This document shows, in pieces, positions 48,854 to 60,420 of a DNA stretch of 64,000 bases. The stretch's first letter is position 1. Every line of letters begins with the position of its first letter. Origin of the DNA: Lumbricus rubellus (lineage: Eukaryota > Annelida > Clitellata > Crassiclitellata > Lumbricidae). The notes under the pieces are model-generated. The model made no database searches, was not told the DNA's origin, and saw nothing but the letters and a program-made list of their open reading frames with translations. Location of the stretch: assembly GCA_945859605.1 (NCBI GenBank), contig OX243817.1, forward strand, positions 24,977,801 through 25,041,800, read 5' to 3'. Made by a program: the position numbers and the translations under genes.

Positions 48854-50227
48854 CTTATCAAGCATGGCAACCAGACTCGACTTCACTGGACTTTATTAGT
48901 CTCTGAACAACCATTCTCATACAATGTAGAACTTGTTAATAAACTGGCGCTCGTTTGATCGGCGTCCGCTTGTTGCTGTTTAATGACACCTTCGTATCAA
49001 GATGATTAGTGTTGCCTTAGGTCTACTCTTTTTCCAGGCTTAGGGCTTGGAATATTGAGTCGATAAAGAGTAGGCTACATTTGGGTCCAATCTTATGCCC
49101 ATTGGCAATGCTGGTAGGGTTAGCATCGATCAGTGCAAATAGCTGCAACTATAACATTACTACCTCTAATAAATAAATGTTTTTCTTATACGGCCTACTC
49201 ATTCCAATAAAGATTGGGATTTTCACACATGCTGAATAAGATGTAAGCCTTCTAGACAAAGGGTCACTATAGATGGCTAATCATTGTCTCTAAGTAGGCA
49301 TTAGGCATATGTAGCCTAACTGGAAAATTTCTGCTTGGAAAATAGTCCACAGTGTTCATTAAGGATAATCGGGCCTAAGCTTAGGCTACAGTAGATTGTA
49401 ATATGGGCCAATAGGCTAGATTTGTGTAGGCCTGTGTATGATGCAACTGAAACCCAGAGCTTCGTCCTATGATTGATCCATGTTATTTTAGACTTTCTTT
49501 CCGAGAATGCCGATGTAATCCATTGACATTCCAATCAGTTTTTCATCGTCAGATTTCAATTCGTAAATCGACTTCAACCTATCATGAAAATAAACACAAC
49601 ATTTCTTCAATAATTATAGTGACAGCTGGATCGTGGAGGTTTTTGACAGTTAGCCTATGCCTATATAATTTATAGACCTACGCTTAAGCATGATCATTAT
49701 GTCGATCTAGTGTAGATTTGTTTAATGACGATAACGATAGAAGGTAATGATGACAACCGCAACAACGGTGGATGGCGGTAACACCGTAATAGTAGCCTAG
49801 GTATAAAATTAAGCTGCACTGCTCAGGATGTAATCGAACATCATGTGTAGAGGCCAGAACCTTTTGAAGATATCTACTCGATTTATACAATTGTGCTGTT
49901 AGACAATGTAATCACGAACGAATATTATTAGAGCCTATATCAGTAATCAAAATGCACAGTAAGCCTTTGCTGAAAGATTCACAAGTGGTGCCCCACGCAC
50001 ACTCGTAGAACCAATCAATGGATTACATGCAGTCGACAGCTGATGATGATGGCGTGGATTCTCTAAACCAGGTTTGACGAATGTGAAACCATGCAGAGCA
50101 ATAGGCTACAGACTTCAAGTAGCCTAGGCCTATCTCAAACTCTCTCTCGGTAATAGCTGGAACAAGAAAGCACATATACAATCTTGAATCATTTTTTAAG
50201 TAGGCCTAAGACCTGCAAGTCCTACAC
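48854..50227. other. Intergenic, no gene seen
   Basis: TAGGCCTA/TAGCCTA-rich, no coding frame supported. Confidence 0.45.
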
Positions 50228-50295
50228 GTCTAGGCTACCTGTCCAGTTCTTTCTTCTTTTCTTTCAGAAAGAAGAACTGGACAGGTAGCCTAGAC
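50228..50295. repeat. Perfect 24-bp inverted repeat with 20-bp loop
   Basis: Arms 50228-50251 and 50272-50295 are exact complements (core CTACCTGTCCAGTTCTT). The loop is pyrimidine-rich. A third, direct piece, CTACCTGTCCAGTT, follows at 50297-50310. Confidence 0.95.
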
Positions 50296-50329
50296 CTACC
50301 TGTCCAGTTGATGAGTTGAAAGGTGCAGA

Positions 50330-50491
50330 CATGGGCGGAGTTTGGTTTCCGTTCTTGGGGGGCTAACCCCGAGTCTGGGCCTTATTGGGGGGCTAACCCC
50401 AAAAAGAATACCATTTTCATGGTAAAGAAGTTGAATCTGGGCCTTCTCGGAGGGCTTAGCCCCCCCTAGCCCCTGATAAACTCCGCCCATG
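50330..50491. mobile_element. MITE, CATGGGCGG family, copy 3
   Basis: Starts CATGGGCGGAGTTTGG and ends AACTCCGCCCATG, flanked by the exact 8-bp duplication GGTGCAGA at 50322-50329 and 50492-50499. It lies just downstream of the methyltransferase gene. Confidence 0.85.
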
Positions 50492-50706
50492 GGTGCAGAG
50501 GACAGGATATGCTGGTTAATTCGTCAGACATCCACTTGGTTAATGGCTAGTGGGGTATATTTAAGATGGACTCTTCTAAATGTGGCTATCTGGGTTAGGA
50601 GCGTCTGTTTGTTATCGAATTTAATCAGTGAAGAGTCTTACTTCGCATGCGCATACTTTTCAGTCTGGTGGGTATAGGTCTATAGGATGTCAATAGTGAA
50701 CGAGTC

Positions 50707-52005
50707 TTACTTCGCTTGCATGCCCTTCACAGGATCATCGAGGTTCGGGTTCTGTTCCAGATAAGTTCTGTAGCTTGATGTTGATTTAGCGAATCCAGAA
50801 AGTTGTCGTAATGATCGCTTCTGTGCTGGTTCAGTCTGACTCCAACTACAACGACGCCGAAAATAAGAAAAAATACTTAACTAGATCAAATTAGGGCCTA
50901 GCCGCCTAGATCATATCTATTGAAGTAGGCCTATATTTTATATGACAAAATGGCTGTTGAGATCGTCCTTTAGGCTTTACCCTAACCTTGTACGTTTTGT
51001 TAATTTGCAGAGTTGTGCTTCTGTTACAACGTTGTGTCATGATGAATTAACAAGGCCTTAACAGGGGGGTGTTTTGGGTGTTTGAACACCCCCGAAATGG
51101 AAAATGCAGAAAAAAATCTATTGCATTTTCTAGTTCCTGATGAAAAAACCATAAAAAAACCATGAAAACACCCCCCGAAATTAAAAAAAAGTTGACGACT
51201 AAAAAAAAGGTCATCAGAAACTTAGACGGCGAAAATGGAAAATATTTCAAAGATTTTGACCGGACGACTAAAAAAAGGTCATCAGAAAATTTCGCCGATG
51301 AAAATGGAAATTACTTAAATCCTGGCCGCCACCGAAAACATCCCCCGAAAAAAATCCTGGCTACGGCCTTGTGAATTAAGATGAAGCTCGATGACCTCCT
51401 CCTTTATCTGGGATTGGGACTGTCACTACCAGAAAATAATGGTCGCGATCTTTGGATTTATCAGAAGAAGTTTATAACTATGGAACTTTAAGTTTTGAGG
51501 TTTGTCAGTTTGTCTATAGGCCTAACTAAAATTACGGCAGGCATAGGGCCTACACTTTTTGTAAGCTGCGACAGCAGTGATAACAGCAGCAATTCAAGCG
51601 CGCGTCTATAGCCTAGTATTATAGTCAGAGTCTATTGAAAAATGTAAAACCGACCGTTCAGTTACTGGAAAGACTGTAACCATTGTTGAATAGAGATCCT
51701 GGTAACGGTTGGAAAGGAGATGATGCCTCACTCGTGGATCGTAGTAGGCCTATTCTCGAAGAGTTTCCATGAAAAACTAAAACCAATTCAAACGAGCTGC
51801 AGCGATGAAGAGTCCTGGAGTAGGCCTATTTCCGTTAACGAAAAATAACACTGACAAAGACCACTATTATAGCACTGCGACGAGTATACCACCGCCACCA
51901 CAATAACCACCACACCATCGATCACCCGCATTGCCTTTCGCAATTTATCATCATCATCATCGTCGTCGTCGTCATCGTCATCGCCGTCGTCATCGCCGTC
52001 GTCAT

Positions 52006-52037
<32 letters not shown>

Positions 52038-52807
52038 TTATCATCATCATCGTTGTCATCATGATCATCACCAAAAGCAGCTGCACTAGCATCACTATCA
52101 TCGTCATCATCATCGCCGTCGTCATCGTCATCATCATCGTCGTCATCTTCATCATCTTCTTCATCATCATCATCAGCATCAGCATCATAATCTGTCTTTT
52201 CATGTTTATAGAGCAAAAACCGTTGCGTAGCCTGCGGTTGGTTAATTATTATAGAGCAATTGGATCATAATGGCATGGGCCTACATTGCACGATAGTCGT
52301 CGCCGAATCAGAAATTGCTAAACAAACCTCTTTAGCTAATTTATCTGCCTCTGGTTTATCCAGAGTGATAGAGTGATAGCTGAACGCTGCGAACACTCCT
52401 CCTTTTCTCAGCATCCTCTGACACGTCTCGAAGAAAGGCTTCACATCGAAAAAGTGCAAAGCCGTAGCAACCGTTACTAGGTCGACACTGCCTTCCTCTG
52501 CGAGTCCACCCAGATCCTCAGCCGATCCAACACTCAGGGTGATGTTCGGTATCCCTGAACAGACCGTCCTCGCTTCCTCCACCTGGGCTTCGCTTACGTC
52601 AACTGCCAGAACCTTCTCGAAACTGTTGGCCAAGACCTTCGTGTTCTGACCACTTCCGCATCCGACGTCAATCGCCAGATGACGCAACTTCCGGTCTGAC
52701 CCTTCGTCCAGAAACTGGAACACTCTCTCGTAGATGGTTGGCGGATACGTCGGTCGATATTTCGTGTACAGTTCAGCGATTTCGGGAGAACTGAATGGAT
52801 TTTCCAT
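50707..52807 (-). CDS. Class I SAM-dependent methyltransferase (three exons)
   Basis: Exons 52807-52328, 51749-51655 and 50845-50707 give about 237 aa. Exon 1 holds the Rossmann core: AIDVGCGSGQNTKVLA (motif I, SAM binding), AVDVSEAQVEEAR (acidic end of strand 2), SVGSAEDL, VDLVTVATALHFFD and MLRKGGVFAAF. Exon 2 gives AYYDPRVRHHLLSNRYQDLY and exon 3 SLRQLSGFAKSTSSYRTYLE, matching in style the C-terminal half of the Methyltransf_11 family found in animals and Dictyostelium as 'putative methyltransferase'. The substrate is unknown. The ATG follows an acceptor at 52859, so a noncoding first exon is likely. The donor after exon 2 (CG/GTCGGT) is weak and was chosen because it keeps phase; the exon 2/3 join is the least certain part. 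The gene is distinct from tRNA and histone methyltransferases as far as can be seen. Confidence 0.78.
51051..51371. mobile_element. hAT-type MITE, CAAGGCCGTA family
   Basis: Starts CAAGGCCTTAACAGG and ends CCTGGCTACGGCCTTG, flanked by TGAATTAA at 51043-51050 and 51372-51379. Two copies of GACGACTAAAAAAAGGTCATC lie inside. It sits in the second methyltransferase intron. Confidence 0.88.
51941..52190. repeat. CAT/CGT/CAG trinucleotide array
   Basis: Impure TCATCA, TCGTCG and CAGCAG units in the first methyltransferase intron. Poly-Asp frames are artefacts. Confidence 0.95.
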
Positions 52808-52859
52808 GTTTAGCTTCAGTCTGAGGCTTGATAGATTTTTGCTGAAGGTAATTTGTTAC

Positions 52860-53729
52860 CTGAAAAAACAAGAAAATTTTCTTGTCAGGCCTATTAAACT
52901 AGTAACTCGACCCGTACCACCTCGGACTACTCTTACGGACAACCCTTTTGACTCAACGCAACGCTCGTGAATAAGCTGGTGCCCCGCGCTTGGCTTTCAA
53001 GTGGCGCTTTAGAAATATCGAGTCTACGATTACGATTACGAGTATGTGTGCTAGGTCTACATCTAATTTATCGACGAAAATGTAAATGAGAATGAAACTG
53101 TATGCCAAAATTCACCCGTCAGATACAATCTTGCTGTATTTCTTGCCATCATTTTTGTCTGTGAAGTAGTATCTGATGGGTCCCGGCCTCCCGGGTGGTC
53201 TCTACAACTTTATTTGGATCCTGTAGGCCTATAGAAATATCGGGCCCATGTGAGCTTCATGTGAGCACGTTGTCATTGCTCTAATCTAACATGCACAGCA
53301 AGGTCTATAACGAAGTTGTCTTACTCTAAACCATCAGGCATAATATTATGCTTATTATATCATGAATGTACCAATAGTAAGTTTTAGTAACCCCACAGTT
53401 AGGCCTATAGGTTAGCTATAAGCAGCAAATTTATCTGTTAGGCCTACTGACGAAAAACATCGCATTTTGGGCCATGTGACTTTTTGGAAATTTGACAGAT
53501 ATTTGGTAACCACAACTTTTTTGTTTCTAGCAAATTTCTTCGCACTAAAATTATTATATCAAAGATGCGCAAAGTAGAACTGTAAAATTGACATTATTTT
53601 TTCTCTCTAAATTTTAGAAATTCGAGCGAAAAACACCCATGTTCTTTATTTAGCTTATTTCTCGCTATACAATATTATTGTGCCTGCATGCCCCTCTAGC
53701 AAAGAAATCTACTGGCGCTCATGACGCGA
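52860..53729. other. Methyltransferase upstream region
   Basis: The minus-strand acceptor TTTTTTCAG/GTAAC lies at 52860-52861. Beyond it, a noncoding first exon and promoter are expected but not resolved. No other gene seen. Confidence 0.35.
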
Positions 53730-54390
53730 AGCTACCCAGACAGCCTGCCTCATCGCACCTATGGGGGCCCACTGATGAAAAGCATCTTTATTCTGTAGGG
53801 GTCGGTTAAGTATGGGCCTTCCCCAATGTGCCACCATCTCAGTGATTATCAAAGAATAAGTCTTTCCCATGGAGGCCCTTCGAGGGCTAACGTAAATAGG
53901 CCAACGAGATGTAGGCGAGATGTGGGTCCAACGTCTGCCATTGTGTATCACAGACTTGGCCAAACTGGGTCCTGCGGCCAGTCAAAGTCTGGGTGGAGGG
54001 CTTGGAGGGGTAGGGTGCTGTCGTGAATTCATTAGGGAGACAAGAGGCGAGGGGAGAGGAGAGGAGGCCGCAGCGCATCCCATGTTTCAAATTCATTGGC
54101 TTCAACTCGCAAACAATGGGTCATCGGTATACGCCCAGACAGCCTGCCTCATCCCGTGGTGGGCCACTTATATACGTTGGCTAACTAGATTCTTCCTCTA
54201 CTTTGCAATGGTCTGAGCGACTGTCGGGCCAACAGTAACTTGCCATCGAGGCCCGTCAGTCACAGACTGGGTGGGAGGTGTGGAGGGGATAAGGCGCTGC
54301 CGTGAATTCGATAGGAAAACAATACGGGAGGCGAGGGGAGTGGAGCTCACAGTTTCAAATTCATTGGCTTCAAACAATGGGACCAAAGTA
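53730..54390. repeat. Two diverged copies of a GC-richer repeat
   Basis: CCAGACAGCCTGCCTCATC starts both copies (53737 and 54131). Each continues through TCTGGGTGG/ACTGGGTGG, GTGAATTC, GGCGAGGGGAG and TTTCAAATTCATTGGCTTCAA. Minus frames across it (for example 53887-54105) show repeated GQ/QTL wording but no known domain. Confidence 0.7.
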
Positions 54391-54430
54391 GTTATCAACG
54401 GCGTTCCTTCTACGTGTGCAGCAAGGGTCA

Positions 54431-54687
54431 TTTTGGCGCCAATTATCTCTTTATTATTATTATTGGTGCTTTATAATTATGGTAGTTAGCGAGCAAGCAT
54501 ATGATGCATATTATGTGCATGCGCACTTGGCCGATGCTAATATAGACCACTTCATTTGTAGTCCTAATATGCTCCTGCTATAAGCTTATAATATAGTGTA
54601 AGAGAAGATCAAACCTACACAAGAGATATATTGACCTACATTATGGGGAGTAGGGGGTATTTTACAGTACGGGTATTTTCGGTGCAT
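54431..54687. other. Intergenic, no gene seen
   Basis: Nothing recognisable. Confidence 0.4.
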
Positions 54688-54855
54688 TTGAGCCGGAAAG
54701 TTTCGGGGGGTTCGAATTCATCTAAAGCTACCGCGTACGGACCGTGAACAAGTCCTTCACTCGTAATTGCTCATGGCCTTGGGAGTGAAAGTATCCACGC
54801 CTGTATAGGCGCGCCTTTGGATAGAAATCTTGAAGAGGCGCTATAACAAGTGCAC
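54688..54855 (+). mobile_element. Degraded SINE, GGGGCACAATGG family
   Basis: Contains GAGCCGGAAAGTTT, GGTTCGAATTCATC (B box remnant), AAGTCCTTCACTCG and CTTGAAGAGGCGCTATAACA. It runs directly into the CATA array. Confidence 0.7.
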
Positions 54856-55012
54856 AGACATAAATGCATGCATACATACATACATACATACATACATACA
54901 TACATACATACATACATACATACATACATACATACATACATACATACATACATGCATACATGCATGCATGCATGCATGCATGCATGCATGCACGCATGCA
55001 TGCATGCACGCA

Positions 55013-55044
<32 letters not shown>

Positions 55045-55183
55045 CACATATACATACATACATACATACATACATACATACATACATACATACATACATA
55101 CATACATACATACATACATACATACATACATACATACATACATACATACATACATACATACATACATACATACATGCATACAC
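54856..55183. repeat. CATA/CATG/CACG tetranucleotide array
   Basis: CATA units, then CATG, CACG, CACA, then CATA again, over about 325 bp. Confidence 0.97.
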
Positions 55184-55356
55184 TTGGAGCCGGAAGGTTT
55201 GAGGTTCGAATCCACCTCGCCGTGTAAGGACCTTGGGCAAGTCCTTCACTCAAAATTGCTCAGCGCTTCGGCGTGAAACTCCCATGCAGTGTCCGATCTG
55301 TAGTCGGGAGCGCCTCTGAGTAGTAAGAGCTTGAAGGGGCGCTATGACAAGTGCAC
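55184..55356 (+). mobile_element. SINE, GGGGCACAATGG family
   Basis: GAGCCGGAAGGTTTGAGG, B box GGTTCGAATCCACC, ACCTTGGGCAAGTCCTTCAC, GGGAGCGCCTCTGAGTAG and CTTGAAGGGGCGCTATGACA. It lacks the first part of the tRNA head. A second CATA array follows at once. Confidence 0.8.
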
Positions 55357-55737
55357 ATACATACATACATACATGCATACATGCATGCATGCATACATGC
55401 ATACATGCATACATGCATACATGCATACATGCATACATGCAGACATACAGACAGACATACATACATACATGTACATACATACATACATACATACATACAT
55501 ACATACATACATACATACATACATACATACATGCATGCATGCATGCATGCATGCATGCATGCATGCATGCATGCATGCATACATACATACATACATACAT
55601 ACATACATACATACATACATACATACATACATACATACATACATACATACATACATACATACATACATACATACATACATACATACATACATACATACAT
55701 ACATACATACATACATACATACATACATACATACATA
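55357..55737. repeat. CATA/CATG tetranucleotide array
   Basis: About 380 bp of CATA with internal CATG blocks. Long Met-Tyr-Val-Cys and His-Thr-Tyr-Ile frames are artefacts. Confidence 0.97.
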
Positions 55738-56708
55738 GGCCTACGCATTCATGACTAAATAATATCATCATAATCGCAATGGGATAACTCATCTCCCTGC
55801 ATTACAACTCGATTAGAAAGGTTCACAATGTAGGTGTCATGAATCCTATCATTTGATGTGAATATACCGCGTTTTCTGTAGGAACAGGTTGGAAAGACAA
55901 GAATTAAAGAATTGCGATTTCAGGATTCAACACGTGTCCGATATTATTACCTCGAGCCTTGCGAGTAAGAAACCACATGCGGCATGCTGTTGTCCTTCCC
56001 ACATAATTCTTTTTACCATCTGGTATAATTCTCAGAGCTGCATAAAATGTGTGCAATATTATCTGACACTGTTCTGAAAGTTCGAGAGTCAAAATATTCA
56101 GGTATTTAAATACTTTTACTTTTGGGGGGTTCGGCGCACAAAAACCTCTAGTAAATAAAATTCATCTAGGCCTATATTTTATGCAAGAGCGGAATCATAG
56201 TGGGAAGCATCCCTTAGGGGAAGGGCAGTTTGTAATGTTCTGACAATTTATGCCGTCCTTTACCAGAATTATAGGTATTAAAAAATCGGCGAGTAAAGTG
56301 CTGAGTGCTTCAATAAAGCACATACTTGCTTACTTGATCGCTTACGTTTAATAATACACCCTTACTTACTTAAATTATTGATCGAAATGCGATGGCCTTT
56401 AGACGAGTGCGCATGCGTAGGTATAGTTCGCGGGAACAAAAGAATCATTGTGATATTTTGTCAATATATTTATAATTTCATGGTTTTGTGTGCTTTAGCA
56501 ATTTCAAGACGGTGAGTTTATAATATTATTTTGATTGCTTTTCTTTTTTCGTGAAGAAATCATTTCTGAGACGGATATGATGACGACGCAATAGATCCCA
56601 CCCTCACCACGCCGCTTTCGGCCAGAATACTAGAAACCAGAATCCCCGTATATAGTAGCGAATTTCGGCTGAATCCCCGAAATCGATTTTCACAGGGCCT
56701 AATGATTT
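55738..56708. other. Intergenic, no gene seen
   Basis: AT-rich; no supported feature. Confidence 0.45.
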
Positions 56709-57405
56709 GGTAAACGTCAAGACTGGCTGCCCGTACTCCAAACAGGTTAAATTCTATAACGACGCGGTAGCAATTCTATAACGACCTGGTAGCAAGTAAA
56801 CATCATGGATTTTACGCGTAAGGGTCGGTTAGGGCTCAGGTTAGGCGACGTGAGGGTCGGTTAGGGTTAGTTTTAGGGTTAGTGCAGTCATTCTGCTGAA
56901 ATTGAAGCTGGATTGATGAACAATAATTTTTAATGACAAATTGAATAAAAATATTTGCGGACGACATAGAAGCGAAATTTATCGAACAAATTCTTGCCTG
57001 AACAGAAGCTGGATCGATTAAAAGAATTCTCGGCAAACTAGAAGTTGGATTTATGGGCTCTATTATGCGCGGATCTTTTGCCGACATGATGTTTACTTGC
57101 TACCGCGTCGTTATAGAATTGCTACCGCGTCGTTATAGAATTTTACCTCCAAACATTATGGCTGCCAACGAATGCAATAAAATTAGAGCGCGACCATCGA
57201 CGACATTGTTCATCAATTCAGCTTCAATTTCAGCAGAATGACTGCACTAACCCTAAAACTAACCCTAACCGACCCTCACGACGCCTAACATGAGCCCTAC
57301 AGACCCTCACGTTGCGATGTCGTCTATATGTTGCGCTCTAATTTTATTGCATTCGTTAACGGCCATATTGTTTGGAGTACGGGCAGCCAGTCTTGACGTT
57401 TACCC
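56709..57405. repeat. Rearranged foldback (shuffled inverted repeats)
   Basis: Four inverted pairs occur: A 56709-56744 with 57370-57405 (TCAAGACTGGCTGCCCGTAC); B 56741-56804 with 57085-57150 (ATTCTATAACGACGCGGTAGC in pieces); C about 56835-56920 with 57200-57285 (AGTGCAGTCATTCTGCTG); D about 57150-57192 with 57328-57370 (GAATGCAATAAAATTAGAGC). Their order is A B C B' D C' D' A', not a simple mirror. TTAGGG-like units occur in C. Confidence 0.85.
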
Positions 57406-57564
57406 TTTCTGAAATCGGGTGCTTGTGTTTTTTAATTAGCGTTTTGAATATTCTGGTTCTGAAATTCAGGATGACCCCAAAAGCCAAACATGGCCCTTAT
57501 ATTAGGCTTGCGAGTGAAGGACTTGCCCAAGGTCCGCACGAGGCGGCATGAGGTGGATTCGAGG

Positions 57565-58480
57565 TAAACACGTGTGTATTTTAGCGTCGTAAATTATTCG
57601 CTCGTTGCAGCAGTATTATTATTTTTATTCAGTCCGACTTCTAGTTTGGTAGGAATCATTAACATTGATCCAGCTTCTGTTTAGGTAAGAAGCTCATTTG
57701 ATGTGTATGTATGTGCACTTGTTATAGAGCCTCTTCAAGATTATTACTCAGAGGCGCTCCCGAATACAACGCTGACACTGAATCGGAGTTTCACGCCTAA
57801 GCGCCGAGCAATTGCGAGTGAAGGACTTGCCCAAGGTTCGCACGAGGTGGATTCGAGGTAAACGTGTATTTTAGCGTTGTAAATTATTTGCTTGTTGCAG
57901 TATTATTATTTTTATTCAGTCCAACTTCTAGTTTGGTAAGAATCATTATCATTGATCCAGCTTCTGTTTATGTAAGAATTCGTGTCATCATTCCCGCTTC
58001 TATTTCGGCAGCAATTACTTTTCATCAATACAACTATTTAATTAATAATTATTGTTTATAAATGCAGCTTCAATTTTAGCGAGATATTTTTATAAATCCC
58101 ACTTCTATTTAATTAAAATTTATTTTGGTAAACGTGTATTTTAGTATCATAAATTATTCGCTTGCTGCAGCATTGTTATTTTCAATCAATCCAACTTCTA
58201 GTTTGGCGAGAATCCTTTTCATCGATCCAGCTTTTGTTTAGGCAAGAATTAGAAGGGCTGAATTGATTAAAATGTCGCTGCCTAAATTATAAGCTGGGTT
58301 TCATGATGAAACGAATTCTTGCCTAAGCAGAAGCTGGATGGACAGGAAGGGTCCTTGCCAGACTTGGATTGATTGAGATAAGGAGGAGAGCAGGAGTAAC
58401 CTTCCTTTGATGCTGCAACGAGCGAATAATTTACGCTGCTAAAATATACGTTTACCAATCCCACTCCTATTTAAGCAAAA
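57565..58480. repeat. Array of about 130-bp repeats, direct and inverted
   Basis: Direct copies start at about 57568, 57858 and 58130. Each reads GTATTTTAG ... AAATTATT(C/T)GCT ... TTGCAG ... AACTTCTAGTTTGG ... GATCCAGCTTCTGTTTA. An inverted copy lies at about 58320-58460, and inverted pieces lie at about 57000-57055. A SINE (57700-57850) splits the first two copies. Confidence 0.75.
57700..57850 (-). mobile_element. SINE fragment, GGGGCACAATGG family
   Basis: Minus-strand copy: GTGCACTTGTTATAGAGCC tail on the left, AGAGGCGCTCCCGAAT, and GAGTGAAGGACTTGCCCAAGG. The tRNA head is lost. A shorter piece of the same element lies at 57507-57562. Confidence 0.7.
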
Positions 58481-58792
58481 CCTATTTTTATAGATTGTAT
58501 TGTATTGTATCTATAGGTTTATATAGTACCTCCTGCAGAATGACTATTCAGAGGCATTCTCAGCTAAAACAACCTCTGGAGTTGCATCATTGTTGCCTCA
58601 ATTGTAGACTTATAATTCTGATTGTGGCGACTGTTATTACGATGACTTGTGTTTGTTTTCTGTTTGCATTTGGATCATTGTTGGGCCAAGTTAAGACGGT
58701 TATAAAATAGGCCTACAGTGAATTACTGTTAATTAAAGGCATACTTTGCCATATAAAAGGTAAACAAATCAAATGGGGCTTGTAATTGACAG

Positions 58793-60420
58793 GTCGCCTG
58801 AATGCACGTCCAATCTTGCCAGAAGACCTTGACCTACCAATGGACAGTATGAGATTTTCTCACCACATGGCTGCCTGACTCGTGGGTGAAGCTGGTCTGA
58901 AGAAAATCTGGTAAATTGTTACTTGTTCAAATCAATATCAGTAGCCTAACATCAATATTTGGTGCATGTTCAGTGACCAATATATATGTTTTTATGGTTC
59001 ATTTCTGAGTCCTGAGCCTTTCCCACCTCTAGCAAAAACCACCTATAACTTACGCCCCAGACTGCATCCTTTTATTCTACCATTTGAAAGGACGATAGAA
59101 ATTTTATTCCGATCAGTGATATTTTACTTCAGCAAATAATTTTCGTTTCACTTCTATTTCAGTTCGGACGTCCTCAATTTCAGTTCTAGTTCAGTTACAG
59201 TTCTTAAAAAAATTTCAGTTATACTTCTAATTCAGTTTTTAGAATAATTTCAGTTCTCAATTAAGTTCTTGCATAGAAATAATTTCAGTTTTACTTCTTT
59301 ACAGGCCTAGAACGTGCCTCAAATTAAACCAAGTTGAAGCATTTTCAATATCGATGCGCCTCTTAATTCTAAAAGAACTTCTTATTTTCAGCGACATTAG
59401 CAGATCACCAAAAATTTCGCCAACCCTCCTTCGAAATTTCTGCATCCGCCCCTGCGCCAATTATAATATTCCATTGAATTGGTCGAACACGTTACATTTC
59501 TTTCTTTACACATTATGCAACGCTAGCCTAAATGCTTTCTCTGTGGTGAAGTCGCTGACTTGAATCAGCCACATGAAAGTTTCACGCCAAACCTGAATAT
59601 AGTTCTTAGCATTCTGTGTGCGCTTATTCACTGAAGAAGACAAAATTAAATTGTTGACAAGTTTACCAGAAACTCCACCTTACTGCACGTTAAAAAGCTC
59701 TGACTTATAGGAAAGGCCCAAATGCAATAGGCCATAATAAATTGCACACGGAAGCACGTACTATGCTAAAAAAGTCAGAAAGTATGTGCGCCTTTTAAAT
59801 TTATGTAAACTCAACTGCACGTAGGAAAGGTTATGAACTAAAAAAATTAAAAATTTCATTAATTTCCGTTCTGAAATTAATTTTGGTTTTTATTCTAATT
59901 TCAGTTTGCTGTGCTTAATTTCAGTTCTAATTCAGTTTTCGTTCTCAAAATAATTTCAGTTAAAGTTACACTGAACGGAAATCAATATTTTCAGTTCTAA
60001 TTTTACTTATCGTTAATGAAAATATCACTGCATGCAACACGGAGAGTACAGTTTCAATCTTCATCCAAAACCATTGCTAGATGCCCTGCATTATGGTCCT
60101 TTGTGCACTCCTGGACTTTGGAAGAAGGGCAATTTAACTGTTTATTCTGACTAGAACTATGTTGGTATAGCTATATTTGTGTGCAGGAAGTTGCCTTTTT
60201 ACAGACATTGCTGTCTAAACAGAAACTTGCTCTTAATGAACTTTAATATTAATCACTTATCCTGCTTTCTTACAAGTATAGGGCTTTAAAGTGGTCTTTC
60301 ATTCATAAATGCTGTTACAAACATATATGGTATATGCAAGCACTGGCTCTTGTCTGTTATATGCTGCAGGTGAGTTTTTGGCATCATCGAGTGGACTGTT
60401 TGAGCATGACCGTTTGTCGT
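58793..60420 (+). CDS. Possible two 3' exons of an unidentified gene
   Basis: Tentative. An exon at 58793-58845 (ARPILPEDLDLPMD) with donor ACA/GTATGAG could join in phase to an exon starting at 60369 (EFLASSSGLFEHDRLS, then TGA at about 60420). The 60369 acceptor has a good pyrimidine tract; the 58793 acceptor is weak. No family is recognised, and upstream exons were not found. An alternative reading takes CAG/GTGAGT at 60368 as a donor. Could easily be chance. Confidence 0.15.
59114..60030. repeat. Possible DNA transposon with CAGTGATATTTT ends
   Basis: Starts CAGTGATATTTTAC and ends GAAAATATCACTG (12-bp inverted match). Both ends are thick with TTTCAGTTCTAATTCAG phrases. Flanking octamers do not match. 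A separate hAT end (GCATCCGCCCCTG) is embedded at about 59446-59458. Confidence 0.4.

Noticed and set aside
51788..52216. 142-codon poly-Asp/Ala frame
   Set aside because: Translation of the CAT/CGT trinucleotide array inside a methyltransferase intron.
53887..54105. 72-codon minus frame with GQVCDTQWQTL wording
   Set aside because: Lies in a duplicated repeat; no start, splice or domain support.
54728..55792. Long frames of Met-Tyr-Val-Cys and His-Thr-Tyr-Ile, up to 180 codons
   Set aside because: They are translations of CATA microsatellites in every frame on both strands.
56860..56885. Interstitial telomere repeat
   Set aside because: Only two or three imperfect TTAGGG-like units, part of the foldback arm.
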